Part shown: positions 17,939-25,650 of the stretch, in pieces
How the letters are laid out: each line of letters starts with the position of its first letter
How positions within the stretch are numbered: position 1 is the first letter of the stretch
Assembly: GCF_009913235.1 (NCBI RefSeq)
Contig: NZ_CP047897.1
Span: forward strand, 1,178,001 to 1,242,000
Direction of reading: 5' to 3'
From: Nibribacter ruber
Lineage (GTDB): Bacteria; Bacteroidota; Bacteroidia; Cytophagales; Hymenobacteraceae
DNA length: 64,000 nucleotides
Position numbers and translations under genes: made by a program
Notes under the pieces: generated by a model
Database searches by the model: none
Seen by the model: only the letters and a program-made list of their open reading frames with translations
What the model was told of the DNA's origin: nothing

Positions 17939-17977
17939 CGTTTTTGCCGTATTTTCCAGAAAACAAGCCAAAAACGA
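17939..17977. repeat. Interspersed palindrome, copy 9
   Basis: Diverged inner arms (GCCGTATTTTCC against GAAAACAAGCC) with intact outer arms CGTTTTT/AAAAACG. It lies 42 bp from the stop of the PASTA gene. Confidence 0.8.
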
Positions 17978-18018
17978 ATACTAGAAAAGTCTTTAATCTT
18001 ACGTCTTGCGTCTAACTG

Positions 18019-18807
18019 CTACTCGACCGGTGCTACGGGTTGAGGACCAGCCACCCACAGGTCAATCAACTGACCCGTTCTGATCATAGCGCCTTCGCCG
18101 GATATAGGACGTTGTTTCAATACGGTACCGTTTGCTTCTCCGTTGGGAGCCGCCATGTAAATAACCGTTCCTAGTTGCAAGTTCTGGCCGGTAATCAGGA
18201 TAGTAGCCTCATCCAATGGCATGCCCAACAAGTCTGGCACCTCCAGTTCTTCGTTGCCGAGGCCGTTGCCTACTTCCAGGTCTACGCGCGAGCCTTTGGC
18301 TACCGGTTCGCCGGGCTTGATTTCACGTCCGTTCACAAACTGCTTCAAGACCGCATTTTCTGCCAAGTCTGGTACGTATTTAATTTCGCCCAGGAGCAGG
18401 TCGTAGCTTTTCAGGATCATCTCCGCGTTCTTCACCGAGCCGTCAATCAGCTTCGGCATTTTAATGAGCGGCGGGTTCTTCATGTTGATGCTGATGTAAA
18501 TCTTGCGTCCTGACTTCACCTTCTCACCCGGCTTGGGGTCTTGGGTCACCACTGAGAACGGGGCAACGCCCTGCTGGTAGGTAGAGTCGCTCACGAAGTA
18601 ACGCAGGTCTTTATCACCCAGGAAATCTTCTAGCTCGTCAACGGTCATGCCCGTGATTTTAGGCACGGTGATGGTGTCGCCGTGGTTGGTGGTGCTAGGC
18701 AGGTACACAAAGAAAAACAAGAACAATAGCAACAACACCAACACCATCATAATGAACAGGTGCTTCACTAAATCACCCGCGGTCTGGGCTTTGAGGAAAT
18801 TAGCCAT
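18019..18807 (-). CDS. Membrane-anchored PASTA-domain protein
   Basis: A 262-residue protein with a single N-terminal membrane helix (LFIMMVLVLLLLFLFFFVYL) and three PASTA repeats outside the membrane. These begin at ITVPKITGMTVDELEDFL, IKMPKLIDGSVKNAEMIL and LEVPDLLGMPLDEATILI. PASTA domains bind peptidoglycan stem peptides or beta-lactams. No kinase or transpeptidase domain is attached. The ATG follows the ligase stop codon with no gap (TAG ATG), so it is cotranscribed with the D-Ala-D-Ala ligase, tying it to wall synthesis. Confidence 0.9.
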   Translation of the reverse strand: MANFLKAQTAGDLVKHLFIMMVLVLLLLFLFFFVYLPSTTNHGDTITVPKITGMTVDELEDFLGDKDLRYFVSDSTYQQGVAPFSVVTQDPKPGEKVKSGRKIYISINMKNPPLIKMPKLIDGSVKNAEMILKSYDLLLGEIKYVPDLAENAVLKQFVNGREIKPGEPVAKGSRVDLEVGNGLGNEELEVPDLLGMPLDEATILITGQNLQLGTVIYMAAPNGEANGTVLKQRPISGEGAMIRTGQLIDLWVAGPQPVAPVE

Positions 18808-21507
18808 CTAAGAGATTACTTTTTTGGTTCGCTCCATGCCAAACTGCAGGATGCGGTCGATGAAATCATAAGGTTTATAGCCGTTGATAGCGGTCTGGTG
18901 GAAGATGCACGTAGCGGGCGTCATACCCGGCAGGGAGTTGACCTCAATGATGATGGTCTCCACGCTGTTGTCTGGGTGCACGCGCACAAAGGCATCTATC
19001 CGGGCGTAGCCTTCAATCCGAAGAATCTCGGCTACCCGCTTCAAATCCTGTTTCACCTGGTCAGAAATACGCTGACGCTCTTTCTGGTCTCTGGCATAAC
19101 GCGCCGGGGTGATGTTTTGACCTTCGCCGGCCAGGAATTTTTCTTCCAGGCTCAACACCTCCCCTTCGGCCAGTGCCTCAGAGGCTTCAAATACCTCATA
19201 CTGCACGCGTCCGTCTGGGCCGTAGCTGGTCAGCAAACCACCCGTAATTTCCAAGAAATGCTTCGCGCCTTCTCTTGAAATTAAGTTCTCAATCAGGAAA
19301 TAGCCTTTCATAGGAACCTCTTCCTTGAAGCTCAGATTCAACACCCGCGCCGGGCTTTCTGGTATCTCCACGTTGCTTCTGAAGATGAGCTCCGCGAAGG
19401 CTTCCAGCTCTTCTCTGGTCTTGATTTTCTTCACCGCCGATGAACAGCCGTCATCTGCCGGCTTGGCAATGAATGGATACCTGAAGCTTTGCTCAATCTG
19501 GTTGAAGAATGCTCCTTGGTTTTCCTGGTAATCTTTCTTGAAGGCCAACATGTGGTCAGCCACCGGCACGCCGTTCTGACGAAGAATCTTGTTGGTTTCA
19601 AATTTATTGATGGTCACCTGGCTAGACTGAATTCCCGACCCATTATATGGGATATGGAATTTCTCCAGCTCAGACTGCAACACGCCATCCTCGCCAGGTC
19701 TGCCGTGCAGGGCAATGAACACCGCGTCTACCAGACCGGCCAATTGCTCATAGGTCAGGCGCTGGGGTTTCTTTAAGGTATTGCCAGCATACAGGCTGGT
19801 GATGCTGGATGCTGACTCAGCAATCTGGGCCAAAACCTGGTGTGCAGGAACGCCTGCCTCAGAGGCATCAATCTTTTCCTTAATGTCATCGGCATTGTCC
19901 TTCAACATGATGTTGATAGGAATCTGGTACAACTGGTGCGTCTGGTCATCGCCCATCAAGAAAATGGGAATGGGCTCATATTTGGTAGACGAAGACAGCT
20001 TCTCATAGATGTTACGACCACTCTCTACAGAGATATGACGCTCACTAGAGTAACCACCCATAATCACGCCCACGCGCAGTTTGTCATGGCGGTGCGCGCG
20101 CTCATCATGCATTTGCTTCTCCAAACCTTGCAACGTACGCGTCAAGGCGGCCGTATTTTTACCCGACTTGATGCGTTCTGCCAAAGACGTTCTGATAATG
20201 TAAGTCAGGAACTGAGAAGGGTTCAAGCCAATCTCGGCGGCCTGGTGGAAGAAGAACGAAGACGGCAACATACCCGAGGTGGTGTTGGGGTCGTTCAGGA
20301 AAATCTCACCAGTTTCTGTGATGAAGCCGTCCAGACGCGCATAGACGTTAAAGCCTAGGCTGGTGTAGAGGCGCTCGCATTGCTGGCGTATTTCCTGTAT
20401 CTGCTCGGTGGGCAGGTCAATAGGTGTAATCTTCCGGCTTAGGCCCGGCAGGTATTTAGAACGGTAGTCAAACACCTCTCCGCCTTTTCTAATCTCAGTG
20501 GGCGGAAGCGCGATAGGATCACCGGTTTGGTCTTGCACGACTATGCAGGAGAACTCACGACCGTTGATGAAGGCCTCAATGAGCACCTGCGTCTCGCTCT
20601 CCACGTTGGTGAGGGTAAGCGATTCTGGGCCGTTTTCTGTAAAATAGCCCGAAAGCAGGCTAAGCAGTTCCTCAGGCGCATAGATGAGTTCACCCGTTTC
20701 GGTTTGCACCGGCAGGCCTATGCCCTCTCTAATATCTGTAAGCGTTTTCACGAAGTTCAGTTGCTGGGCCTCAGACTTGCTCAGCCAATCCTGTTTCTGG
20801 ATGGTGAGCGAGAACAAGCTACGCGCAATGGCTTCTTCAAACAATTGCAGGTTTTTCTCTTTGATGATGGACACGCCAATGGAAGAACCCTGGTGCGGGG
20901 CCTTCATGACCAACGGCAAGCCCAAGTCTGCCACCAGGCTGTCCAGCAAGGCACCTTTGTCTTGGGTAGCATGCCACTCGGTCTGGGATAGAATGCGGTA
21001 GTCTGGCGTCGCGAAGCCATGCTGTTTTAACAGGGCTTTCTGGGCAATCTTGTCAATACCAATAGCCGACGGCAGAATACCAGAACCCGAATACGGAATA
21101 CCGTACCACTCCAGCAAGCCCTGGATGCTTCCGTCTTCGCCGTACGGGCCGTGCAGGGTCAGGAACGCGAAGTCAAACAGCTCTTTGAACTGGTGCGGAT
21201 GAATGCGCTGGCCTACCCTGTTGGCGATGTCGTTGATTTCTTCCTCTGACAGCTGACCCAATGACTCCAGGTACATCTGCAAGCCATGCTCGGTGGCCGG
21301 AACCACTTCTACCGGTGGGTAAAAATCACGGATGGTGCCTTTGTAGATGAAGTTCCAATCCAGTAAAATGAAGTTCCCCAGGCTGTCGGCGAATACCGGA
21401 ACGGCCTCAAACAGGGACTTATCTAAGTTATCGTAGACGGTGCGACCGCCGGCGAAAGAGATTTCGCGCTCCCGGGACGGGCCACCAAAGATGATTCCAA
21501 TTTTCAT
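18808..21507 (-). CDS. ddl: Tandem (double-length) D-alanine--D-alanine ligase
   Basis: At 899 residues this is far longer than ordinary Ddl (about 300-370). It holds two complete Ddl/ATP-grasp units, residues ~1-470 and ~475-899. Each has its own Gly-rich start (IIFGGPSREREISFAGG; VIMGGYSSERHISVESG), HGxxGEDG motif (LHGPYGEDGSIQGLLEWYG; LHGRPGEDGVLQSELEKFH) and Mg-binding motif (NDPNTTSGMLPSSFFFHQAA; EVNSLPGMTPATCIFHQTA). The second unit keeps the canonical E-x-N of Ddl, whereas the first has D-P-N. The product joins two D-Ala for peptidoglycan precursors. The start at 21507 gives the usual MKIGIIFGG N-terminus; a 43-codon extension to 21636 overlaps palindrome copy 10 and was rejected. Confidence 0.9.
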   Translation of the reverse strand: MKIGIIFGGPSREREISFAGGRTVYDNLDKSLFEAVPVFADSLGNFILLDWNFIYKGTIRDFYPPVEVVPATEHGLQMYLESLGQLSEEEINDIANRVGQRIHPHQFKELFDFAFLTLHGPYGEDGSIQGLLEWYGIPYSGSGILPSAIGIDKIAQKALLKQHGFATPDYRILSQTEWHATQDKGALLDSLVADLGLPLVMKAPHQGSSIGVSIIKEKNLQLFEEAIARSLFSLTIQKQDWLSKSEAQQLNFVKTLTDIREGIGLPVQTETGELIYAPEELLSLLSGYFTENGPESLTLTNVESETQVLIEAFINGREFSCIVVQDQTGDPIALPPTEIRKGGEVFDYRSKYLPGLSRKITPIDLPTEQIQEIRQQCERLYTSLGFNVYARLDGFITETGEIFLNDPNTTSGMLPSSFFFHQAAEIGLNPSQFLTYIIRTSLAERIKSGKNTAALTRTLQGLEKQMHDERAHRHDKLRVGVIMGGYSSERHISVESGRNIYEKLSSSTKYEPIPIFLMGDDQTHQLYQIPINIMLKDNADDIKEKIDASEAGVPAHQVLAQIAESASSITSLYAGNTLKKPQRLTYEQLAGLVDAVFIALHGRPGEDGVLQSELEKFHIPYNGSGIQSSQVTINKFETNKILRQNGVPVADHMLAFKKDYQENQGAFFNQIEQSFRYPFIAKPADDGCSSAVKKIKTREELEAFAELIFRSNVEIPESPARVLNLSFKEEVPMKGYFLIENLISREGAKHFLEITGGLLTSYGPDGRVQYEVFEASEALAEGEVLSLEEKFLAGEGQNITPARYARDQKERQRISDQVKQDLKRVAEILRIEGYARIDAFVRVHPDNSVETIIIEVNSLPGMTPATCIFHQTAINGYKPYDFIDRILQFGMERTKKVIS

Positions 21508-21603
21508 TAAGGCAAAGATACTGGTTTTTGCGTGTTTGGCGCTAGTGGTAGAAAATGCTTCTTTGCAGGAAACGGGAAAGGGTTGGCTGGGTTGGGAGAA
21601 GGG

Positions 21604-21641
21604 CGTTTTTGTGCTGTTTTGCCGGAAATAGGCCAAAAACG
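21604..21641. repeat. Interspersed palindrome, copy 10
   Basis: A copy with diverged inner arms (GTGCTGTTTT against GGAAATAGGCC). It is 5' of ddl and is the last copy before the cassette array; the next lies beyond it at 26994. Confidence 0.8.
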
Positions 21642-21842
21642 AAATCGCTTGAAAGCATCCTCTTATTATCCGTGTATAAGCGTGTATACTCGCGTAATAA
21701 CGCGGCTACGTCCTTATCTTTCTTAAATTCCTGCGTTTTAAATCATCTACTCACTCTTTCTGGGCGGTTCCCGGCTTATTTTGCAAGCACGAAGGAAAAC
21801 CCTACCTTCACTATACGATGCAAATCCCCTTTACCACCTCCG
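21642..21842. other. Non-coding stretch upstream of the cassette array
   Basis: No gene is seen. It contains short, partly repeated pieces (CCGTGTATAAGCG near 21680 and CCGTGTATAATGC at 21839) and CGCGTAATAACGCGG, which could be remnants of recombination sites. No integrase reading frame is present on either strand. Confidence 0.4.
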
Positions 21843-21889
21843 TGTATAATGCAGATAAGCGTATGTTTGCGTTTATCCGATAGTTATGC
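21843..21889 (+). repeat. Upstream boundary site of cassette array (attC- or attI-like)
   Basis: The site ends in CCGATAGTTATGC, whose GTTATGC is the crossover-type R' box that opens cassette 1. GATAAGCG and CGTTTATC form an imperfect short stem. The 3' side (GTTTAT, spacer, GTT) resembles attC site 4 downstream. A matching R'' ending in AAC is not found, so it may be a worn attC or an attI. Confidence 0.5.
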
Positions 21890-21902
21890 CTAATTAATAA
21901 AA

Positions 21903-22427
21903 ATGAAGATGGTAAGAATGAAAATCATAGCTTTCCTGCTCTTATTGGTCGGCTTAAAAGAAGCACACGGCCAGAAGCTTTCATTAAATATCTCTTCATC
22001 TGACACAGTAGAATACGGCGAACCTATTAGAATCAAAGTTTCGATTCGCAATCAATCAAAAAAGCCTGTTTTACTTTTTAAGGACTTCACCTTCACCAGC
22101 AACCTGTATCCCAACCCGATTGAAATGGTGAATCAAGGAGCCTCTCTGCATTTCATAATAGAACCGATTCCTGATTTCAGCGCAACCTGGGTGGAAGGGC
22201 AAACAGTTATAACTGATAATAAATACAAGGAGCTTCTGCCTGGCAAGCATTATGATACAGAGTATAATTTAGGAAAGCACCTAAATGAGTTCATTTCAGA
22301 TACTGACAAAGAAAAATGGACAGATAAGGCTTACAGAATAAAAGTTAAGTATTTGAATAGCAAAGGGCACAAATCAGTAAGAGGAGAATATGATTCTAAT
22401 GAAATAGTGGTTTTTGTGAAAAAATAA
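21903..22427 (+). CDS. Cassette 1: exported protein of unknown function
   Basis: A 174-residue protein not recognised. The N-terminus is a Sec signal (IIAFLLLLVGLKEAHGQ), and the first methionine may be at 21903 or 21918. The mature part begins LSLNISSSDTVEYGEPIRI and reads as a beta-sandwich (VSIRNQSKKPVLLFKDF), like Ig-type or BsuPI-type domains, so it is probably periplasmic or surface-exposed. It starts 19 bp inside the cassette. Codon use is AT-rich compared with flanking genes. Confidence 0.8.
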   Translation: MKMVRMKIIAFLLLLVGLKEAHGQKLSLNISSSDTVEYGEPIRIKVSIRNQSKKPVLLFKDFTFTSNLYPNPIEMVNQGASLHFIIEPIPDFSATWVEGQTVITDNKYKELLPGKHYDTEYNLGKHLNEFISDTDKEKWTDKAYRIKVKYLNSKGHKSVRGEYDSNEIVVFVKK

Positions 22428-22431
22428 CAGG

Positions 22432-22498
22432 GCATAACAACGTGTAAAGGTCAGCATGGGCCGACGGCCTCGCCGTCCTTTACACAAGTACGTTAGGC
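22432..22498 (+). repeat. attC site 1
   Basis: R'' is GCATAAC (22432-22438) and R' is GTTAGGC (22492-22498). The outer stem GTGTAAAGG/CCTTTACAC is perfect over 9 bp. The centre carries GGCCGACGGCC, shared with most sites. Confidence 0.9.
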
Positions 22499-22512
22499 TA
22501 CAATTTAAATAA

Positions 22513-22926
22513 TTGAAAAAGATAACAAGGATTGTCAGAACTAACTGGATTCACTTGGTCGGATTCTACATCACGACTTATTTAAGCATATTGATTTTTA
22601 AAATGTTAGGTGTCCCGCATTATGGTAGCGGGAGTTGGGGACAAGTACTTTTATTGAGCTTGGTATCAGTTCCATTTCTTTTCCTAACATATGGACTAAT
22701 GATAATGGCAGGATTTTTTTCTGCCTTAGCACTATTGGATGTGTTTTGCTTTAGTTTTATCAAAAACAAGATTAAAACAATCCTTTTAATAGAGTGGATA
22801 ATAATTGTTCCAATATTTATCTATTGGGCTTTTGAATATGAGTACTGGCTTTGGATTACATTAGCAATATCTTTCTTTGTCACACAACAATTAAGAGACA
22901 AAAAAATAAAAAAAATCGTAGCCTAA
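22513..22926 (+). CDS. Cassette 2: small multi-spanning membrane protein
   Basis: A 137-residue protein with about four hydrophobic segments (LVGFYITTYLSILIFKML, VLLLSLVSVPFLFLTYGLMI, FSALALLDVFCFSFI, LIEWIIIVPIFIYWAF). No family is recognised. The apparent start is TTG at 22513, 21 bp inside the cassette; no ATG is near. The stop codon TAA lies within the R'' box GCCTAAC of attC site 2, so the gene fills the cassette to its last usable base. Confidence 0.75.
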   Translation: MKKITRIVRTNWIHLVGFYITTYLSILIFKMLGVPHYGSGSWGQVLLLSLVSVPFLFLTYGLMIMAGFFSALALLDVFCFSFIKNKIKTILLIEWIIIVPIFIYWAFEYEYWLWITLAISFFVTQQLRDKKIKKIVA

Positions 22927-22988
22927 CAACACCTAAACGTCAGCCTTCGGCCGACGGCCTCGCCCGTCGTTTAGCCCAACCGTTATGC
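22921..22988 (+). repeat. attC site 2
   Basis: R'' GCCTAAC (22921-22927) overlaps the stop of cassette 2's gene, and R' is GTTATGC (22982-22988). The stem is CTAAACG/CGTTTAG, with CGGCCGACGGCC in the centre. Confidence 0.9.
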
Positions 22989-23003
22989 CTCATTTTAAAT
23001 TAT

Positions 23004-23483
23004 ATGAATTTATTTCCTGCGCGCGTTTACAAAATTGAATTACCAGAGGATTCTACAATAGCTTTAAATCAACTCCAACAAAATACAAAGCTTACCGACT
23101 TACTTGTTCTGGAGTCGACGGATAAGGCATTTATTGGGCAGGTAAAGGAAAATAGTTTTAAGGTAATCTCATCTGCAAAGTATGGAGCATTTTGTGTTCT
23201 AAGTGGTGACTTTGAAGGAAAAGTGGGTTCAATTGAAATAAGACTTCATCTTACATACAAAATACTGTCCTCAATTTTGATGTTGCTTCCAATTCTTTCC
23301 ATTTTGTTGACACTTTTACGAAAAGAAGTAGAAAAACCTATTGAACTTATTCTTCCTGTATTATTAGTAATCTTGTTTGTGAGGTTTATTATCGTGGAAT
23401 TAAATTTTAGATTAATTTCAAAAAAAGTATTGAATAGGCTAACTAAAATAATAAGAATAAGCGCAATAAAAAACGTGGCATAA
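23004..23483 (+). CDS. Cassette 3: membrane protein of unknown function
   Basis: A 159-residue protein starting at ATG 23004 (MNLFPARVYKIELPEDS). A longer reading frame upstream runs through attC site 2 and was rejected. The N-terminal ~85 residues look soluble. Two hydrophobic segments follow (KILSSILMLLPILSILLTLL and LILPVLLVILFVRFIIVEL), then a basic tail. No family is recognised. The TAA stop falls inside R'' GCATAAC of attC site 3. Confidence 0.75.
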   Translation: MNLFPARVYKIELPEDSTIALNQLQQNTKLTDLLVLESTDKAFIGQVKENSFKVISSAKYGAFCVLSGDFEGKVGSIEIRLHLTYKILSSILMLLPILSILLTLLRKEVEKPIELILPVLLVILFVRFIIVELNFRLISKKVLNRLTKIIRISAIKNVA

Positions 23484-23545
23484 CAAGGTGCATAAGCCAT
23501 GCTACGGCCGAGGGCCTAGCACGCCTCATGCACTAGCCGTTGGTA
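23478..23545 (+). repeat. attC site 3
   Basis: R'' is GCATAAC (23478-23484) and R' is GTTGGTA (23539-23545). The outer stem is GTGCAT (23488-23493) with ATGCAC (23528-23533), flanking CGGCCGAGGGCC. Confidence 0.88.
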
Positions 23546-23566
23546 GCCATTTAAATAAATCCAGCA

Positions 23567-24133
23567 ATGACAAAAAAGAAGGAAAACAAACTGAAATGTC
23601 TTTGCTGTGATGCTACAGTTTACCAAAGCGATTTAAGAAGGACACTTGGAAGAGAGGTTTGGATTTGGGGAGTCACAAGAAAGTTGGAGTTTGCCGACCT
23701 TGTACACGGACAGTACCAATTTGCCTGTGATAGCTGCCTTGAATCTGGAAGAGCAATAATCGGGACACCCCAAAGGCAATTGTACTGTGACTTCGACCCA
23801 TACCTAGCGTTCTTCGACCTAAACAAGACTTGTGAGAACTGCGCCAAAGACTATGTTTTCACAAAAGAGGAGCAACAATCATGGTATGAAAAGCTAAGGT
23901 TCTGGGTTCAGTCAAAGCCAAAGTACTGCGCTGACTGTCGGAGAAAAAAAAGGCAAAGAAAGAGAATGAACAAAGAGCTTTCCGACATTCTTTCCAAAAA
24001 AGAGAATTTAGGGATAGAGGACATGGAAAGGCTCTCTGAGATATACAAAGAGATAAACAGGCCAGACAAATCACAGTATTATCAGAACCTGATTGAAAAG
24101 TATAAAAGAAAAACGGCTACCAACACTGCATAA
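23567..24133 (+). CDS. Cassette 4: zinc-ribbon protein
   Basis: A 188-residue cytoplasmic protein with four paired-Cys motifs: CLCC near residue 11, CDSC near 55, CENC near 89 and CADC near 116. The second half, from KTCENCAKDYVFTKEEQQSW through PKYCADCRRKKRQRK, matches the shape of the small zf-trcl-type zinc ribbon seen in uncharacterised bacterial proteins. A charged helical tail follows. Nucleic-acid binding is plausible but unproven. The stop lies inside attC site 4. Confidence 0.78.
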   Translation: MTKKKENKLKCLCCDATVYQSDLRRTLGREVWIWGVTRKLEFADLVHGQYQFACDSCLESGRAIIGTPQRQLYCDFDPYLAFFDLNKTCENCAKDYVFTKEEQQSWYEKLRFWVQSKPKYCADCRRKKRQRKRMNKELSDILSKKENLGIEDMERLSEIYKEINRPDKSQYYQNLIEKYKRKTATNTA

Positions 24134-24185
24134 ACACCATGTTACGGCCGACGGCCTTGTACGCTGTTTATACTAAACGTTAGGG
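24118..24185 (+). repeat. attC site 4
   Basis: R'' is TACCAAC (24118-24124) and R' is GTTAGGG (24179-24185). The stem GCATAAACA/TGTTTATAC has one mismatch; the centre is CGGCCGACGGCC. Confidence 0.88.
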
Positions 24186-24229
24186 GTAATATTAAAAAGG
24201 ATATTGATTGTTTAATCATTTAAAAAATA

Positions 24230-24523
24230 ATGCAAAAGGTTGTTAACTTTATTTGTATAGTAATTTCGCTTCCACTTACTTTTTTCATTTATTCAAGTGT
24301 TGGCGGAAGTGGAGATTCTTTTCCATTTATACCAGTCTTATTCTTAGGATTTTTAGTGATTCTTTTGGTTAACTGGTTTTTCAATTTAAATAAACCGATT
24401 GAGCAGATACTTTCATTTACTTTGAAAAGCTTCTTGATAACCATAATAGCTAACTTTATATTTTTCTTCCTTGTTATTGCTTTATTCCTTTCCAGTATAA
24501 GTGCAGGCTGGTGGAACAGATAA
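24230..24523 (+). CDS. Cassette 5: small hydrophobic membrane protein
   Basis: A 97-residue protein with three likely membrane helices (FICIVISLPLTFFIYSS, FIPVLFLGFLVILLVNWFF and ITIIANFIFFFLVIALFLSS). No family is recognised. A 50-bp stretch separates the ATG from the cassette edge, and about 65 bp of AT-rich DNA separates the stop from attC site 5. Confidence 0.65.
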   Translation: MQKVVNFICIVISLPLTFFIYSSVGGSGDSFPFIPVLFLGFLVILLVNWFFNLNKPIEQILSFTLKSFLITIIANFIFFFLVIALFLSSISAGWWNR

Positions 24524-24588
24524 AAGACATTTTGAGAATTAATATTTAGACGCTTTTAGATATTAACTTAAAGAACTAAAAGTACTAT

Positions 24589-24656
24589 CCCTAACATCGT
24601 ATAACCGCCAGCTTCGGCCAACGGCCTCCGCCGCCGTTTATACTAGTCCGTTGTGA
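24589..24656 (+). repeat. attC site 5
   Basis: R'' is CCCTAAC (24589-24595) and R' is GTTGTGA (24650-24656). The stem is GTATAA/TTATAC, with CGGCCAACGGCC in the centre. Confidence 0.88.
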
Positions 24657-24668
24657 GGCATTTAAAAA

Positions 24669-25013
24669 ATGAAGAAAAAATCAAAAGAAATAAACGAACA
24701 AATTGAATTTGGCTTAGATTCGATTGACCCTGAAGCAAAGGTTGAGATAAAGTTGAAAGACTTCATGCTCATCTACAAAACAATGGAAGAATTTAATAGA
24801 TTTTTTCATCAAAGAATGCATTATTCTACGATTAAGGACATTGAAACTTATATGGGCAATAGGGATGCTGGAGCTTATTCAGTCATCCACAACCTTTATT
24901 ACAATGTTCTGGAAAAGTATATACCAATAGAAATTTCAGAAAACTATGGTGAGGAAAACGACCCCTTTCAGAACCCTCGGTTTCCTTATTACTATAACAT
25001 AAAAAGAAAATAA
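24669..25013 (+). CDS. Cassette 6: small soluble protein of unknown function
   Basis: A 114-residue protein with no signal or membrane segment (KKKSKEINEQIEFGLDSIDP at the start, FQNPRFPYYYNIKRK at the end). It looks helical and charged, with several aromatic residues. No family is recognised. The ATG lies 18 bp inside the cassette. Confidence 0.68.
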   Translation: MKKKSKEINEQIEFGLDSIDPEAKVEIKLKDFMLIYKTMEEFNRFFHQRMHYSTIKDIETYMGNRDAGAYSVIHNLYYNVLEKYIPIEISENYGEENDPFQNPRFPYYYNIKRK

Positions 25014-25024
25014 AGAAAAATGCC

Positions 25025-25092
25025 CCACAACAAGGTGTAAACGCCAGCCTTGGCCGAAGGCCTCCGCCGCCGTTTACACAAGTACGTTGTAT
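25025..25092 (+). repeat. attC site 6
   Basis: R'' is CCACAAC (25025-25031) and R' is GTTGTAT (25086-25092). The stem GTGTAAACG/CGTTTACAC is perfect over 9 bp; the centre is TGGCCGAAGGCC. Confidence 0.9.
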
Positions 25093-25122
25093 GGTATTAA
25101 AAATTAAATCCTTAAACTTTTT

Positions 25123-25584
25123 ATGCAATCTAAATCGGCTTATACCATCCTATTATTTCTTATGATATCTAATCTGGCCTTTGGCCAAGAGGAAAATCTA
25201 CTAGGTAATAACAAATTCAAAGATGAGAAAGTTAATAAAGCCTTTTTAACAGCAATATTAAGTGAACATCCTTGGACTTTAATTCAAATCGACACTACTT
25301 ACTTTGATGCTGAGGGTAGTTCAACCAAAGTCTCAAAAAAGCATTTGTTAAGAATTAAGTCAGATGAGACCGTGAAATCTACTGACAATTTGTTTAACAG
25401 ATTTATATATAATGAAGAGACTAGAGATATTTTATTTTACAATAATAATAATAATAATGAAGAATATTTCGTGCTTTCATTGACTAAAATAAAAGGAGTT
25501 TATTTGATGATAATACGTAAGCGTAAAATAAATCCTGAAGACCCGATTACTGTTAGCTATGCATTAAAGCAAATGAGAAATTAA
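25123..25584 (+). CDS. Cassette 7: exported protein with an Asn run
   Basis: A 153-residue protein with a Sec signal (AYTILLFLMISNLAFGQ) and an otherwise unrecognised mature part. Near residues 107-112 the DNA is a run of AAT/AAC triplets coding six Asn, so slippage there would change length in whole codons without shifting frame. About 65 bp of AT-rich DNA follows before attC site 7. Confidence 0.72.
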   Translation: MQSKSAYTILLFLMISNLAFGQEENLLGNNKFKDEKVNKAFLTAILSEHPWTLIQIDTTYFDAEGSSTKVSKKHLLRIKSDETVKSTDNLFNRFIYNEETRDILFYNNNNNNEEYFVLSLTKIKGVYLMIIRKRKINPEDPITVSYALKQMRN

Positions 25585-25650
25585 CGGTATTTAGCTACAT
25601 TTCTAAAAATTTAGTTTCATAATTAGAGACAAGTGAAGTAAAACAACACC

